A stretch of 61,196 nt of DNA from a virus. The stretch is from the IMG/VR virus record IMGVR_UViG_3300034068_000558, positions 1 through 61,196 of that record; one strand, written 5' to 3'. Of the stretch, positions 1 through 7,046 are shown one piece after another (positions within the stretch are counted from its first letter, which is position 1; each line of letters opens with the position of its first letter). The notes under the pieces were generated by a model. That model made no database searches and had not been told where the DNA came from. It worked only from the letters and a program-made list of their open reading frames with translations. A program made the position numbers and the translations under genes.

Positions 1-46
1 GCTAGATTCCGCTCAAATTCGGGGTGGTCTTGGCACGCGAGCCGAT
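1..46. repeat. Terminal direct repeat (circular join)
   Basis: These 46 bases are identical to 61151-61196. An 87-codon gene that starts at 83 on the minus strand reads on through the join to a stop at 60970-60972. This supports an assembly overlap of a circular or circularly permuted molecule of about 61,150 bp rather than a functional terminal repeat, though a very short true repeat is not excluded. Confidence 0.9.
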
Positions 47-83
47 TCCACTCCCCGTCTGTTTCTGGTGTGTCTGTATTCAT
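1..83 (-). CDS. Small charged protein, N-terminal part (gene crosses the circular join)
   Basis: The ATG at 83-81 overlaps the stop of the upstream gene as ATGA. Reading leftward through base 1 and on from 61150, the complete product is 87 residues ending at 60970. It is polar, with an Arg/Glu-rich helix after residue 30 (TRKLERERDQWRNEHDR), likely a coiled coil, and a Ser/Thr/Pro tail. I do not recognise the family. The other part is listed at 60970-61196. The start context CTATGGAAACCATGA is the same as at 60262-60276, upstream of another coiled-coil gene. Confidence 0.75.
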   Translation of the reverse strand, partial: MNTDTPETDGEWNRLACQDHPEFERNL

Positions 84-397
84 GGTTTCCATAGGTTCAG
101 TGTTTTGAGGAATGCTTCAGCGCGTTGGGCTGCGGTGGCAAATACGATGTTAGCAACAAACTTTTGGAGTGCGTCTTCATAAAGCCGAATGGTTTGCGCC
201 CCAGCCTTGATGATGATGGACTCGGCTGCTGCCATCGCGTTGAGGTTGTTGAGGTAGTCGGGGCATTTTATGCCACAACTAACTCCGATCATGTTCCCCT
301 TTGGATCTTCCCAATATGGTTCGTAGAGTGGGTTATCCATTACTAACTTCCACCCACAGGCTTCTGCGATGGCGCTTCTTTGTTGTTCAGGATTCAC
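80..397 (-). CDS. MNPE-family small phage protein, copy 1
   Basis: 105 residues, GTG start at 397 lying inside the end of the upstream gene. The N-terminus is NPEQQRSAIAEACGW, the middle has PDYLNNLNAM, and the C-terminus is RAEAFLKTLNLWKP. A paralogue at 60262-60600 has the same N-terminus, the PDYLNDLNAM box and nearly the same C-terminus, with a divergent middle. Proteins with this signature recur in uncultured phages (from memory) and have no known function. It is embedded in an ATGA-coupled leftward operon. Early-gene timing is an inference. Confidence 0.8.
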   Translation of the reverse strand: MNPEQQRSAIAEACGWKLVMDNPLYEPYWEDPKGNMIGVSCGIKCPDYLNNLNAMAAAESIIIKAGAQTIRLYEDALQKFVANIVFATAAQRAEAFLKTLNLWKP

Positions 398-584
398 TGC
401 GGACCTCCTTCCATGCGGAGATGTTCCCGTCGCGGACCTTCATCAGCTTAGAGCGTTCATCGAGTGCAGCGTCGATCTTGTTCATCCAAGTAGATCTCTT
501 CTCGGGCTTAGAGTCTATCCAGCTTTCGCGGAGGATCGTTAGTTTTTCGTCCACTTGGGCAATTCGTTGTTGTTCAGGATTCAT
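387..584 (-). CDS. Small coiled-coil protein with MNPEQQR N-terminus
   Basis: 65 residues from ATG 584. The first seven residues, MNPEQQR, match the downstream MNPE-family gene, but the rest is different: a charged helical protein ending SAWKEVRSES. That ending resembles AAWKEARGES at the end of the 126-residue protein at 60590-60970. The start lies inside the end of the upstream 58-residue gene, and its own end contains the start of the next gene. Both overlaps use the same GAATCCTGA word on the minus strand. Function unknown. Confidence 0.7.
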   Translation of the reverse strand: MNPEQQRIAQVDEKLTILRESWIDSKPEKRSTWMNKIDAALDERSKLMKVRDGNISAWKEVRSES

Positions 585-750
585 TGTTGCTGTATGTTAA
601 AAGTTGTTCAATCCAGTCATCATAAAACATTTTCAATGGATAGTTTTTCTCGTCTTTCCGATTGCAAAGCCTCCACTCATTCTCGAAATCCTCCAAGTTC
701 TTGATTTGTTGGAAGATGAAATTATCTAGGTCTATATGTTTGTGTTTCAT
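574..750 (-). CDS. Hypothetical 58-residue protein
   Basis: ATG at 750 overlaps the stop of the upstream gene as ATGA. The product is acidic and aromatic-rich (for example YDDWIEQLLTYS near the C-terminus), with no cysteine pairs or membrane segment. Its stop TGA lies in the same GAATCCTGA word that forms the start of the next gene. Its placement between two coupled genes supports it as real. No family recognised. Confidence 0.65.
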   Translation of the reverse strand: MKHKHIDLDNFIFQQIKNLEDFENEWRLCNRKDEKNYPLKMFYDDWIEQLLTYSNNES

Positions 751-1034
751 GAGTTCATTATTTTTAGGAGTGCCTTCACCGTCTTGACCTTTATTTTCTT
801 CTCATTGATTATGACGGTCAAGCCTCTCTTGCCCATGTCGTTGTCATAAACAAACCATGAGACCCATGCGCCGTCGTCCACCACGCTTGTCACGTTCTCA
901 AATCCGCGCCAAACAGCGTCGAAAAGTGGGCCGTTGACATCGAGGCATCCCGCTTTGATTGCGTTGTCGGTTGCTATCTCCAAGGCAAGGTGGGCATCAA
1001 TAATTATCTTTAGTTGTTTCTCGTTTAGTTTCAT
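747..1034 (-). CDS. Hypothetical 95-residue protein
   Basis: The start is placed at ATG 1034 (MKLNEKQLKIIIDAH). Upstream in-frame codons read through Arg/Ser/Cys-rich sequence that looks non-coding. The protein is mixed alpha/beta with a Trp-rich centre and a basic C-terminus (NEKKIKVKTVKALLKIMNS). It ends in ATGA overlap with the next gene. Function unknown. Confidence 0.65.
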   Translation of the reverse strand: MKLNEKQLKIIIDAHLALEIATDNAIKAGCLDVNGPLFDAVWRGFENVTSVVDDGAWVSWFVYDNDMGKRGLTVIINEKKIKVKTVKALLKIMNS

Positions 1035-1347
1035 GGTTTCTGGTTCGTTGGAGATCCGGTTACTGATCCGGTGTCCACTCTGACGAGGCGGCAGTTTCAT
1101 TCGTGGGGTCAGAGAGGCGCAGGAAAGACAGCGAGATCCTGAATTACGCATCCCACCACATTCCAACCTCCGGTCAGGTCGCTCATCCGTGTCATGTTCG
1201 CTGTGTTTCAAGCGATACTCGACACAAACGATCCAACGGGATGCCCTCACTGCGGAGGCTGGAATGTGGTGGCACTCTGTATCGCTGAGTGCCAGTCGCG
1301 GGTGGATTCAGTCAGGCCGCAGCCTACTCGTCAACTTTTTTTCGTCC
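1035..1347. other. Non-coding gap with a 20-bp inverted repeat
   Basis: No convincing gene lies in these 313 bases. Arms at 1153-1172 and 1253-1272 are inverted copies (19 of 20 match) around an 80-base loop. A further short hairpin, CACTC-GAGTG, lies near 1274-1292. The gap separates two leftward genes, so it may be an mRNA leader, a structured RNA or the scar of an inverted duplication. Confidence 0.5.
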
Positions 1348-1722
1348 TTATTGGCAACTTTCGCAGTCAGGATCATCCAGCCTGCACGATTGCCCCAAAA
1401 GCTCGTCCAGATCGTCGTCCAGATCGTCGTCAATGGACTCCAGATGCATGGTCAAACCGCCGTCCATCCTACTCTCCAGCTTCTTGATCTTGAGGTTGGG
1501 AAGATTGGGATGATACTCGTTGGCGACTGATCCATGCTCGATGAATGGCCCGCCAGCAGGATCGATGAAGCTCAACCCTTCGACTCCTTTGGCATCCTCG
1601 GAGAACCCACCGCAACGGTAGAAGTCATCAACCAACGCCAGACGATAAACTCCGTCCGAGACTTTCGTTGCTGTTACGGTGTGTGTCCCGTAATGCCCTT
1701 TGATTTTAATTGGTTCGTTCAT
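1348..1722 (-). CDS. Hypothetical 124-residue protein with acidic linker and C-terminal cysteines
   Basis: ATG at 1722. The N-terminal 70 residues look like a small beta-rich domain (MNEPIKIKGHYGTHTVTATK). A run of alternating Asp/Leu follows near residues 97-108, and the end is C-x6-C-x2-C (from SCRLDDPDCESC), possibly metal-binding. The gap to the upstream gene is short (1723-1731), so it is in the same leftward unit. I do not recognise the family. Confidence 0.65.
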   Translation of the reverse strand: MNEPIKIKGHYGTHTVTATKVSDGVYRLALVDDFYRCGGFSEDAKGVEGLSFIDPAGGPFIEHGSVANEYHPNLPNLKIKKLESRMDGGLTMHLESIDDDLDDDLDELLGQSCRLDDPDCESCQ

Positions 1723-1731
1723 AGGTTTGGT

Positions 1732-2421
1732 TCAATAGGGGTCTTGCCATTGCAGGTCGCAGTCTTCGCAGATTACTCCGAGCATGTAGTGGTTTATTTT
1801 GTATCGACCGCACTCACACTCCGGTTCGAATTGTTGTTTAATTGGGCGTCTATACAATAACCTTGAGGCCGTAATAGGCATCCCGACATAACTTGATTTA
1901 ACCCATTCGCGTTCATAGATATCGTAATACTCGTCACCCTCTTCAATGGTTGCGTCATCAGCCAATGCAACGTAACCGTTGTTATCTTCGTAGAAAGAAT
2001 CAATAGCGTCGCCAACAAGATCTTCCCACCCATCTGGTAGTGGTTGGCTACCAGAAAAGTATCCGTTTACCGACATGAACTTAATGTCGGCGTTTGGCAA
2101 CACGTTCCGATCGTCCTGCAACGTGTCGCAATAGTCCGCATCCATTAGGATGTTGCAGCTACAGGCAATGTGTGCCAGATGCGAGATACCGGATTCAGGG
2201 TCCAAGTTCTCACCGTCGCGCCATGCATTCAGGTGGCGCATAATCGCATTGATGTATGTTGAAGTGCATACTCCGGTATCGCGCCAGTTGAATGGGCCAT
2301 ACTTTTCTGCGCCGTTTTTATGTACCCACGCAGTCTGCTCCATCGCATAAGGAGGGATCAAGCCGAGTGGTGTTTTCGCAGCACCTGCTGCGCCTTTGGG
2401 GTCGTTGTATTGTGTGTTCAT
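1732..2421 (-). CDS. MazZ-like dATP/dGTP pyrophosphohydrolase with C-terminal zinc ribbon
   Basis: 229 residues. Residues 1-95 resemble the DUF5664 family, later named dATP/dGTP diphosphohydrolase N-terminal domain and including cyanophage S-2L MazZ. Features are a GA(A)KTPLGLIPP stretch, EKYGPFNWRD, and a histidine/acid helix set (MRHLNAW, SGISHLAHIACS). Residues 100-185 are acidic and unassigned. The C-terminus has C-x-C and C-x2-C pairs (residues about 202-222), probably a zinc ribbon. Expected chemistry is removal of pyrophosphate from purine dNTPs. No PurZ homologue is seen, so a diaminopurine genome is not implied. The start overlaps the RNA ligase gene as ATGA. Family call from memory. 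Confidence 0.7.
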   Translation of the reverse strand: MNTQYNDPKGAAGAAKTPLGLIPPYAMEQTAWVHKNGAEKYGPFNWRDTGVCTSTYINAIMRHLNAWRDGENLDPESGISHLAHIACSCNILMDADYCDTLQDDRNVLPNADIKFMSVNGYFSGSQPLPDGWEDLVGDAIDSFYEDNNGYVALADDATIEEGDEYYDIYEREWVKSSYVGMPITASRLLYRRPIKQQFEPECECGRYKINHYMLGVICEDCDLQWQDPY

Positions 2422-3104
2422 AGAGATTGTTTGCCTTTCGGTTGGTCGTCGTTATCAAGGGTCTTCTTGAAGCCGATTCCGGCAGCGACGTGATACACGA
2501 TGATTCCTTCGGGGTTCATGAATCCGGCTGCGGCTACGCTTCCGTATTTTTTTAAGAATCGAAGAACGTAATCAGCTACGGGCACATCATCGTATGTTTC
2601 ATCAAATAGGCACCGATCAAGGATAGGTACTACCTTACAGCAGGAGGGCGCTTTTTGCGTGAACTTCGGCGGTGCTGTGGGGTTGTCGCTCGGGATTGCG
2701 GAGGTAGGTTGGTCATGCTTGACCCAACGTCCGGCATTGAACAACGAGAAGAAACGCTCGCCGTTCTTGAAGCCGTAGTTCCTTTGTATACCGCTGCCCC
2801 ACCATTCACCAAAGTGGTGTCCTACGCCTAGCTTTTTGAGTTCGTCGAAGTTGTAATGCATAGCCCATGTAGCAAAGCCGTAATTATCGTCGTTCGGCGT
2901 GATCCAACGGGTGCGTGATCCTGCTGCCATGTAGTGCAACTTCCCATCAATGTCAAATACGCCTAATGAATGCTTAGGGATTGGGTGGTCATTGGGAAGT
3001 TCCGCAATGTAGATGCTGGCATTGGTGCCATCAATTTTTTCGGTGATGATGCACTCGCGTGATAGGCGAGCCATCTTTGGAAATGGTTTAAATTCAGGTG
3101 TCAT
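2418..3104 (-). CDS. RNA ligase-like nucleotidyltransferase
   Basis: 228 residues with the ordered motifs of covalent nucleotidyltransferases. Motif I is TEKIDGTN, with the likely adenylated Lys23. Motif III-like is FGEWWGSGIQRNYG (Glu100), motif IV is EGIIVYH (about 204-210), and motif V is FKKTL. The family seals RNA or nicked duplex ends through an enzyme-AMP intermediate. The size fits a catalytic domain alone, as in Rnl2-type or related phage ligases, without an oligonucleotide-binding domain. No polynucleotide kinase-phosphatase or tRNA gene is present, so the substrate is unclear. Coupled by ATGA overlap to genes on both sides. Confidence 0.8.
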   Translation of the reverse strand: MTPEFKPFPKMARLSRECIITEKIDGTNASIYIAELPNDHPIPKHSLGVFDIDGKLHYMAAGSRTRWITPNDDNYGFATWAMHYNFDELKKLGVGHHFGEWWGSGIQRNYGFKNGERFFSLFNAGRWVKHDQPTSAIPSDNPTAPPKFTQKAPSCCKVVPILDRCLFDETYDDVPVADYVLRFLKKYGSVAAAGFMNPEGIIVYHVAAGIGFKKTLDNDDQPKGKQSL

Positions 3105-3208
3105 GGTTTAGGGTAGTTGTCGTTGTTCCAACTGATGATTGCGTGCCACAAAGCGGCGACCACCAATGCCACGAAGATCCAGATCAGTGTAAATATGATT
3201 ACGTTCAT
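3101..3208 (-). CDS. Single-pass membrane micro-protein (35 residues)
   Basis: ATG at 3208 and TGA at 3103-3101 overlap the RNA ligase start as ATGA. Residues 2-26 form one hydrophobic helix (VIIFTLIWIFVALVVAALW), followed by a short polar tail (SWNNDNYPKP). The overlap and clean membrane helix support it as a real gene. It could be an inner-membrane regulator or superinfection factor. No family recognised. Confidence 0.6.
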   Translation of the reverse strand: MNVIIFTLIWIFVALVVAALWHAIISWNNDNYPKP

Positions 3209-3226
3209 TGCGGGTTTGGTTTGTTT

Positions 3227-3301
3227 TTATCTAGAGAGGGTCAGCGTGTGGGGTTCTTTACTCACGTTTCCCTGTTTATCGGTCAGGGTGACTTCGATCA
3301 A
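3227..3301 (-). CDS. Possible 24-residue micro-ORF
   Basis: After the stop of the 70-residue gene, the frame reads (TTG)IEVTLTDKQGNVSKEPHTL and ends at TAA 3229-3227. The composition looks protein-like, as a small beta-hairpin, but there is no ATG or GTG. It could be the remnant of a larger gene. Weakly supported. Confidence 0.25.
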   Translation of the reverse strand: MIEVTLTDKQGNVSKEPHTLTLSR

Positions 3302-3319
3302 GTCGAACGCTGTTTGTGT

Positions 3320-3532
3320 TTACGGCTTGCCGCGATAGTAGGGGTGAGCTTTGATCTGTGTGTGCAGGTGTTCGACGAGAGCAGAATCTCGTTCGTTGAC
3401 TGCGACATCGAACTTCGCCAGCAACGCATCAAGCGGTTCCGGCTTCTTGATCAAATCGTATGCTGCGCGAAATGCTTCGCCCTTTACAGCGCGTGGCAAA
3501 TCTCCTTTTCCTGCTCCGGTTCCGAATGACAT
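3320..3532 (-). CDS. GxGKGDxPR-type small phage protein
   Basis: 70 residues from ATG 3532, chosen over an upstream in-frame start at 3559 because the conserved N-terminus begins MSFGTGAGKGDLPRAVKG. Small phage proteins opening with a GKGDxPR box are widespread, but I know of no function. The rest is helical and charged, ending KAHPYYRGKP. It lies in the leftward early block. Confidence 0.65.
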   Translation of the reverse strand: MSFGTGAGKGDLPRAVKGEAFRAAYDLIKKPEPLDALLAKFDVAVNERDSALVEHLHTQIKAHPYYRGKP

Positions 3533-3597
3533 GGTGTGTTGGTTTCGTGTTACGGACAACCAACTACCTGAGATCCGTCAGGCCGTCAATGTTTTTT

Positions 3598-3831
3598 TCA
3601 GAAAAATAATTCGTCCTCCAGAAGAGCGATCAATTCGTTGAACGTCTCAGCAGACTCAAGGATCGTAATGTCCTCAAGATCAAACTCTTGCATCACCATA
3701 TTCTGAAACACCTCAAATTCTTCTGGCTCAAAGAAAGCTTCGAACTCCGCACGGAAGGGGAACGTAAGACGGTAATTCAAAATATCCTCAAGGATTGCGG
3801 AGAGGGCGTCGATAATGTAAAGCCTGTTCAT
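3598..3831 (-). CDS. Acidic hypothetical protein
   Basis: 77 residues, strongly acidic and Phe-rich (for example FRAEFEAFFEPEEFEVF), no basic patches and no cysteines. Highly acidic small early proteins sometimes act as DNA mimics, but nothing here proves that. ATG at 3831 overlaps the resolvase stop as ATGA, so the two are translationally coupled. Confidence 0.65.
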   Translation of the reverse strand: MNRLYIIDALSAILEDILNYRLTFPFRAEFEAFFEPEEFEVFQNMVMQEFDLEDITILESAETFNELIALLEDELFF

Positions 3832-4331
3832 ATCTTGTAATGTAAATAGTAATGTGCAATTAGGGCCGCGTCAACCATTCCGTCATGAGGAGTCCTGCTT
3901 CGGCTTGTGGCGAGCCAACTCTCTTCGGGCCAGAGGTCATTGGCTACGGCAAGGGCTTTTACTTTGGTCTGCCCTTTTGCAAGCCTCTTGCCCAACTCGA
4001 CATCCTGCCACTCCTTAACCTGCACCCTGCATACTGGATATTGAATCGTCTCGCAAAGACCTAAGATCTTGCCGAAGGAGATGCTCATGGAGCGCATGGC
4101 TTGCGAAGACTTGGCGTGTCTGAGTGGTTCCTCAATAGCAATCAAAGTATTTAGGGGGGAGAAGTGGTCAAGCCAACCCAAAAGACCTCTGACGTAGACT
4201 TCGGTTTTGCCACTTGCCTCTTCCGTAGGCATTGCAATTGCTTCAATGACCGCTCCGTTGTGGCTGCTGATGGCACACAAGCCGCCGCTTATGCCGTTAT
4301 CCACTCCGATAATAGTTTGTATATTACTCAT
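3828..4331 (-). CDS. RuvC-like Holliday junction resolvase
   Basis: 167 residues with an RNase H-fold nuclease signature: Asp11 in GVDNGISGG, Glu67 in AIEEPLR, and Asp150 plus Asp154 in HDGMVDAALIAHY. These four acids match the metal-binding set of RuvC family enzymes, which cut four-way junctions symmetrically. In phages such enzymes resolve replication or recombination branches before packaging. It lies next to the terminase small subunit gene, which fits that role. A 41-bp tandem duplication covers its start codon. Confidence 0.85.
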   Translation of the reverse strand: MSNIQTIIGVDNGISGGLCAISSHNGAVIEAIAMPTEEASGKTEVYVRGLLGWLDHFSPLNTLIAIEEPLRHAKSSQAMRSMSISFGKILGLCETIQYPVCRVQVKEWQDVELGKRLAKGQTKVKALAVANDLWPEESWLATSRSRTPHDGMVDAALIAHYYLHYKI

Positions 4332-4380
4332 AAAGGACCATTTACCCCAATAATAGCTTGTATATCACCCATAAACGACC
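4299..4380 (-). repeat. Tandem 41-bp duplication over the resolvase start
   Basis: Units 4299-4339 and 4340-4380 are directly adjacent and match at 33 of 41 positions. The right unit recreates a start and encodes MGDIQAIIGVNGPL, ending in TGA that overlaps the true resolvase ATG (MSNIQTIIGVDNG). The unit length is not a multiple of three, so the duplicate became a separate leader ORF. Confidence 0.8.
4328..4372 (-). CDS. 14-residue leader peptide, duplicate of the resolvase N-terminus
   Basis: ATG 4372 to TGA 4328 encodes MGDIQAIIGVNGPL, a near copy of the resolvase start. Its stop overlaps the resolvase ATG as ATGA. It could promote coupled translation or be a harmless duplication. Confidence 0.4.
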   Translation of the reverse strand: MGDIQAIIGVNGPL

Positions 4381-4400
4381 GGTAATGCTTTAAGTATTGG

Positions 4401-4994
4401 TCATTCAACTTCTTCCGCTTCGACAACGACACTCGCCCCGCCGTTTGCGGCTTTGGCATTGTTGAGTATTGAGATATCGATACTCAGACCACCACCGGAA
4501 TTGCTGCCGCCTTTCGGGTTCAGACCTAAGTTGCGGCGGATTAGTTGGTCAAGCTCGGAAAGTTCACGGACAGTCCTAGGCCCTCGGACGTTCATCATGT
4601 TGTCGCGTAGCATTTTAATTGCGGACGCAGCCACATAGGCTTGATACTTATCCGACGGGCTCGCCTGATTCTCAGCAATCTCCAAGAGGGTTTGCTGCTC
4701 TTCGTCACGCGCAGAGAGTCTTGAGTCTTCGACGATAGTCGCAGCGACCTCTTCCAGATTCTTTTGAAAGGGTTCTTTCTCAGTCTCTGTCGTAGGCGGT
4801 GCAACATTAGCAAGCCACCGACAGACCGTGTCAAAACTAATGCCTAGTTCTTCAGCGATGCGAACTTTCTTCCAGCCCTCTGAAAACAATTGTTTTGCCC
4901 TTACAACCCTATCTGCTTTGGCTTGTCGCTTAGTGGCTTCAATCTGAGGGCGGGTTGCCTTTGGTTTTATTTTCTTCCCGAATATTTTGTGCAC
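4401..4994 (-). CDS. Terminase small subunit, candidate
   Basis: About 197 residues from GTG 4994. An upstream TTG at 5033 would give 210, but it coincides with a -35 box and would add a Cys-rich stretch. A helix-turn-helix lies at residues about 33-60 (KKVRIAEELGISFDTVCRWL), followed by an acidic helical region and a Gly/Ser/Asn-rich tail. This fits small terminase subunits, which bind the packaging start site and present DNA to the large subunit. Its position beside the large subunit supports the call, although it is divergent rather than in the same operon. A generic HTH regulator is the alternative. Confidence 0.65.
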   Translation of the reverse strand: MHKIFGKKIKPKATRPQIEATKRQAKADRVVRAKQLFSEGWKKVRIAEELGISFDTVCRWLANVAPPTTETEKEPFQKNLEEVAATIVEDSRLSARDEEQQTLLEIAENQASPSDKYQAYVAASAIKMLRDNMMNVRGPRTVRELSELDQLIRRNLGLNPKGGSNSGGGLSIDISILNNAKAANGGASVVVEAEEVE

Positions 4995-5004
4995 AACAAG
5001 GGAG

Positions 5005-5055
5005 AGACAAGCGCAAAAACAATTACTTGTCAAACCTTTTTTAATTTAGTAGCCT
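5005..5055. promoter_or_regulatory. Divergent promoters with overlapping -35 boxes between terminase genes
   Basis: Rightward: TTGTCA 5027-5032, 17 bp, TAGCCT 5050-5055, then 8 nt to the terminase large subunit ATG at 5064. Leftward: TTGACA 5033-5028, 17 bp, TTGTCT 5010-5005, then 10 nt to GTG 4994. The two -35 hexamers overlap by five bases within TTGTCAA, so the two promoters probably compete for polymerase. Confidence 0.6.
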
Positions 5056-5063
5056 CCGCTCGT

Positions 5064-6875
5064 ATGGGCCGCGCCAAAAAACAAAATCCAGATAAGGTAA
5101 CTACGTCAGTATTGGAGCCACGAATTGATGCGGTAAGTAAGAAGATGGATGTTGGGGGCTTCCTTATCCCAATCACCAGCACGCTCACAGCATGTCTGTG
5201 GGGCTTTGCAAACCACTCGTCGCCCAAAGCCCGCGAGTTCTATTTCTGGCGCGTTGCAGACATGCTGTGGAACAAGGATGACCTGCCGGAACACATGTTC
5301 TTAAGACATCCTTGGGCGGATAAGATCATCCACGAATGCATCAACAACAAATACCTCGCCATCGGGGGTGCGGCTTCATCCGGCAAATCGCATACCCTTG
5401 CCGGATACGGGATCATTAGCTGGCTTGCCGCGCCGAGGGACACCCTTGTGCTAATGACATCTACGACTTTGCGGGAAGCTCGTAAGCGGGTGTGGGGTTC
5501 CGTGATCTCTTTGCTCTCCGTGATTGACGGCGCACCGATCAATATCCGAGACTCGATTGGTTCCGCCAACTACGTTGATGAGAATGGCCAGACCTTCGAC
5601 CGCGCCGGATTGTCTCTGATCGCGGCGGAAAAAAGCAGGACACGCGAGGCAATCGGAAAGTTCATCGGCCTTAAGCAAAAACATGTGATCCTAATTGGAG
5701 ACGAGTTGGGTGAACTCAGCCCCGCCATTAAACAAGCCGCGCTCGCCAACTTGAGCAAGAACCCGCGCTTTGAATTTAAAGGCGCGAGTAACCCGTCAAG
5801 TCGCTTCGACGCGTTCGGGGATTGGAGCACGCCGAAAGATGGGTGGGATTCGATCACGCCCGAAGTGGACGACGAGTGGGTTACAAAATGGGGCGGCAAG
5901 TATATCCGGCTCGATGGGGAGCGCAGCCCCAACGTATTGGCGGGGCAAACGATCTACCCGTTCTTGCCCACGACAGAGAAAATTGAAGAGGACAAAGCCC
6001 TTCTAGGCGAAACGAGTAGGGCCTATTACCGAATGGTGCGTGCCGTGTTCTTTGACTCTGATGAGAACGAGGGTATCTACGGCGAGGCAGAGATGATTAA
6101 GTCTGGGGCAACTAAGGTGTGTGAGTTCAGCGGGCCTACAACGCTGATTGCGGGCGTAGATCCGGCCTTCACCAATGGGGGCGACCGAACAGTAATGTAC
6201 ACGGCACGGGTCGGCTCCTTTGCTAATGGGCAATACGGGTTACAGTTTGAGAACTATTACACACTAAATGATGACACGGCTAATAAGGCAGTGCCGCGTA
6301 CATACCAAATCGTACATCAAATCCGAGATCACTGTTTGAAATTAGGGATCAAACCGGAAAATGTAGCGATTGACTCAACGGGAGCGGGCTCACCCTTTTG
6401 CGATGTTCTTGCCGGAGAGTGGTCGGACCAGTTCTTGCGTGTGCAGTTCGGCGGCAAGCCCTCGGATCGGCGTGTGAGTATGAACAGCCAGTTAACGGGG
6501 GAGGAGCTTTACACCAACCGTGTCTCAGAACTTTGGTTTGTTGGTAAGGAGTTTATGAGAACCCAGCAGATTTGCGGGATCAATTCGGAACTGGCAAAGG
6601 AGATGTGCTCGCGCAGATACGACATGATAAAATCCGGCACGTTGAAGGTGAAGGTTGAATCCAAGGGAGAACTCAAACAAAGATCTGGCCAGTCGCCCGA
6701 CATTGCAGACGCAGCGTTTATTGCGCTGGATCTTGCAAGGCAGCGGCACGGACTGGTTGCCGTGGACGCCCCGAAAAACCGTGAGCAAGGGGTCTTCGGT
6801 ATGCGACAGCCGCGCACTCTTCGCGATCTCGACGTCGTCAGCAGGTCTAAACACTCACAGATGATATACGACTAA
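5064..6875 (+). CDS. terL: Terminase large subunit
   Basis: 603 residues from ATG 5064 (MGRAKKQNPDKV), chosen because a -10 box ends 8 nt upstream and upstream in-frame sequence is intergenic. The ATPase has a Walker A-like GGAASSGKS at residues about 101-109 and a Walker B ILIGDE at about 211-216. The C-terminal nuclease has Asp in AGVDPAF, Asp in VAIDSTGAG, and a final acid in SPDIADAAF. It pumps DNA into the prohead and cuts the concatemer. Start likely leaderless. Followed by the 126-bp repeat element at 6886-7011. Confidence 0.93.
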   Translation: MGRAKKQNPDKVTTSVLEPRIDAVSKKMDVGGFLIPITSTLTACLWGFANHSSPKAREFYFWRVADMLWNKDDLPEHMFLRHPWADKIIHECINNKYLAIGGAASSGKSHTLAGYGIISWLAAPRDTLVLMTSTTLREARKRVWGSVISLLSVIDGAPINIRDSIGSANYVDENGQTFDRAGLSLIAAEKSRTREAIGKFIGLKQKHVILIGDELGELSPAIKQAALANLSKNPRFEFKGASNPSSRFDAFGDWSTPKDGWDSITPEVDDEWVTKWGGKYIRLDGERSPNVLAGQTIYPFLPTTEKIEEDKALLGETSRAYYRMVRAVFFDSDENEGIYGEAEMIKSGATKVCEFSGPTTLIAGVDPAFTNGGDRTVMYTARVGSFANGQYGLQFENYYTLNDDTANKAVPRTYQIVHQIRDHCLKLGIKPENVAIDSTGAGSPFCDVLAGEWSDQFLRVQFGGKPSDRRVSMNSQLTGEELYTNRVSELWFVGKEFMRTQQICGINSELAKEMCSRRYDMIKSGTLKVKVESKGELKQRSGQSPDIADAAFIALDLARQRHGLVAVDAPKNREQGVFGMRQPRTLRDLDVVSRSKHSQMIYD

Positions 6876-6885
6876 ACCATCCAGA

Positions 6886-7011
6886 ATGGACTTTTCTACA
6901 CGGGAGGAAAATCTGAAGAGTTTCTCAAACTAGTGTAATTCATAATAATTCAATAATTTATGGGTTTCAAAAAGAAATGAATTAATGAGTTAATATGAAT
7001 TACCTAAAGGG
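6886..7011. repeat. 126-bp dispersed repeat, copy A
   Basis: Aligns without gaps to 32535-32660 (about 109 of 126 identical). The first 51 bases match at 50, the last 33 at all 33, and the AT-rich middle 42 at 26. The conserved left part has CGGGAGGAAAATCTGAAGAG; the right part is ATTAATGAGTTAATATGAAT. It lies just after the terminase gene and ahead of the 7.4-23 kb rightward block. Candidate late regulatory site or origin. Confidence 0.85.
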
Positions 7012-7046
7012 AAGAATACTTATAGGGTATCCTTTAGCGGTATTTG

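Noticed and set aside
1194-1487. Rightward frame with CPHCGG looking like a zinc-ribbon protein
   Set aside because: It runs antisense to the early operon, overlaps the 1348-1722 gene, and the rest is Arg/Gln-rich low-quality sequence. Treated as part of the inverted repeat.
1732-2421. Diaminopurine (Z) genome
   Set aside because: Only a MazZ-like gene is present; PurZ and DatZ homologues were not seen.
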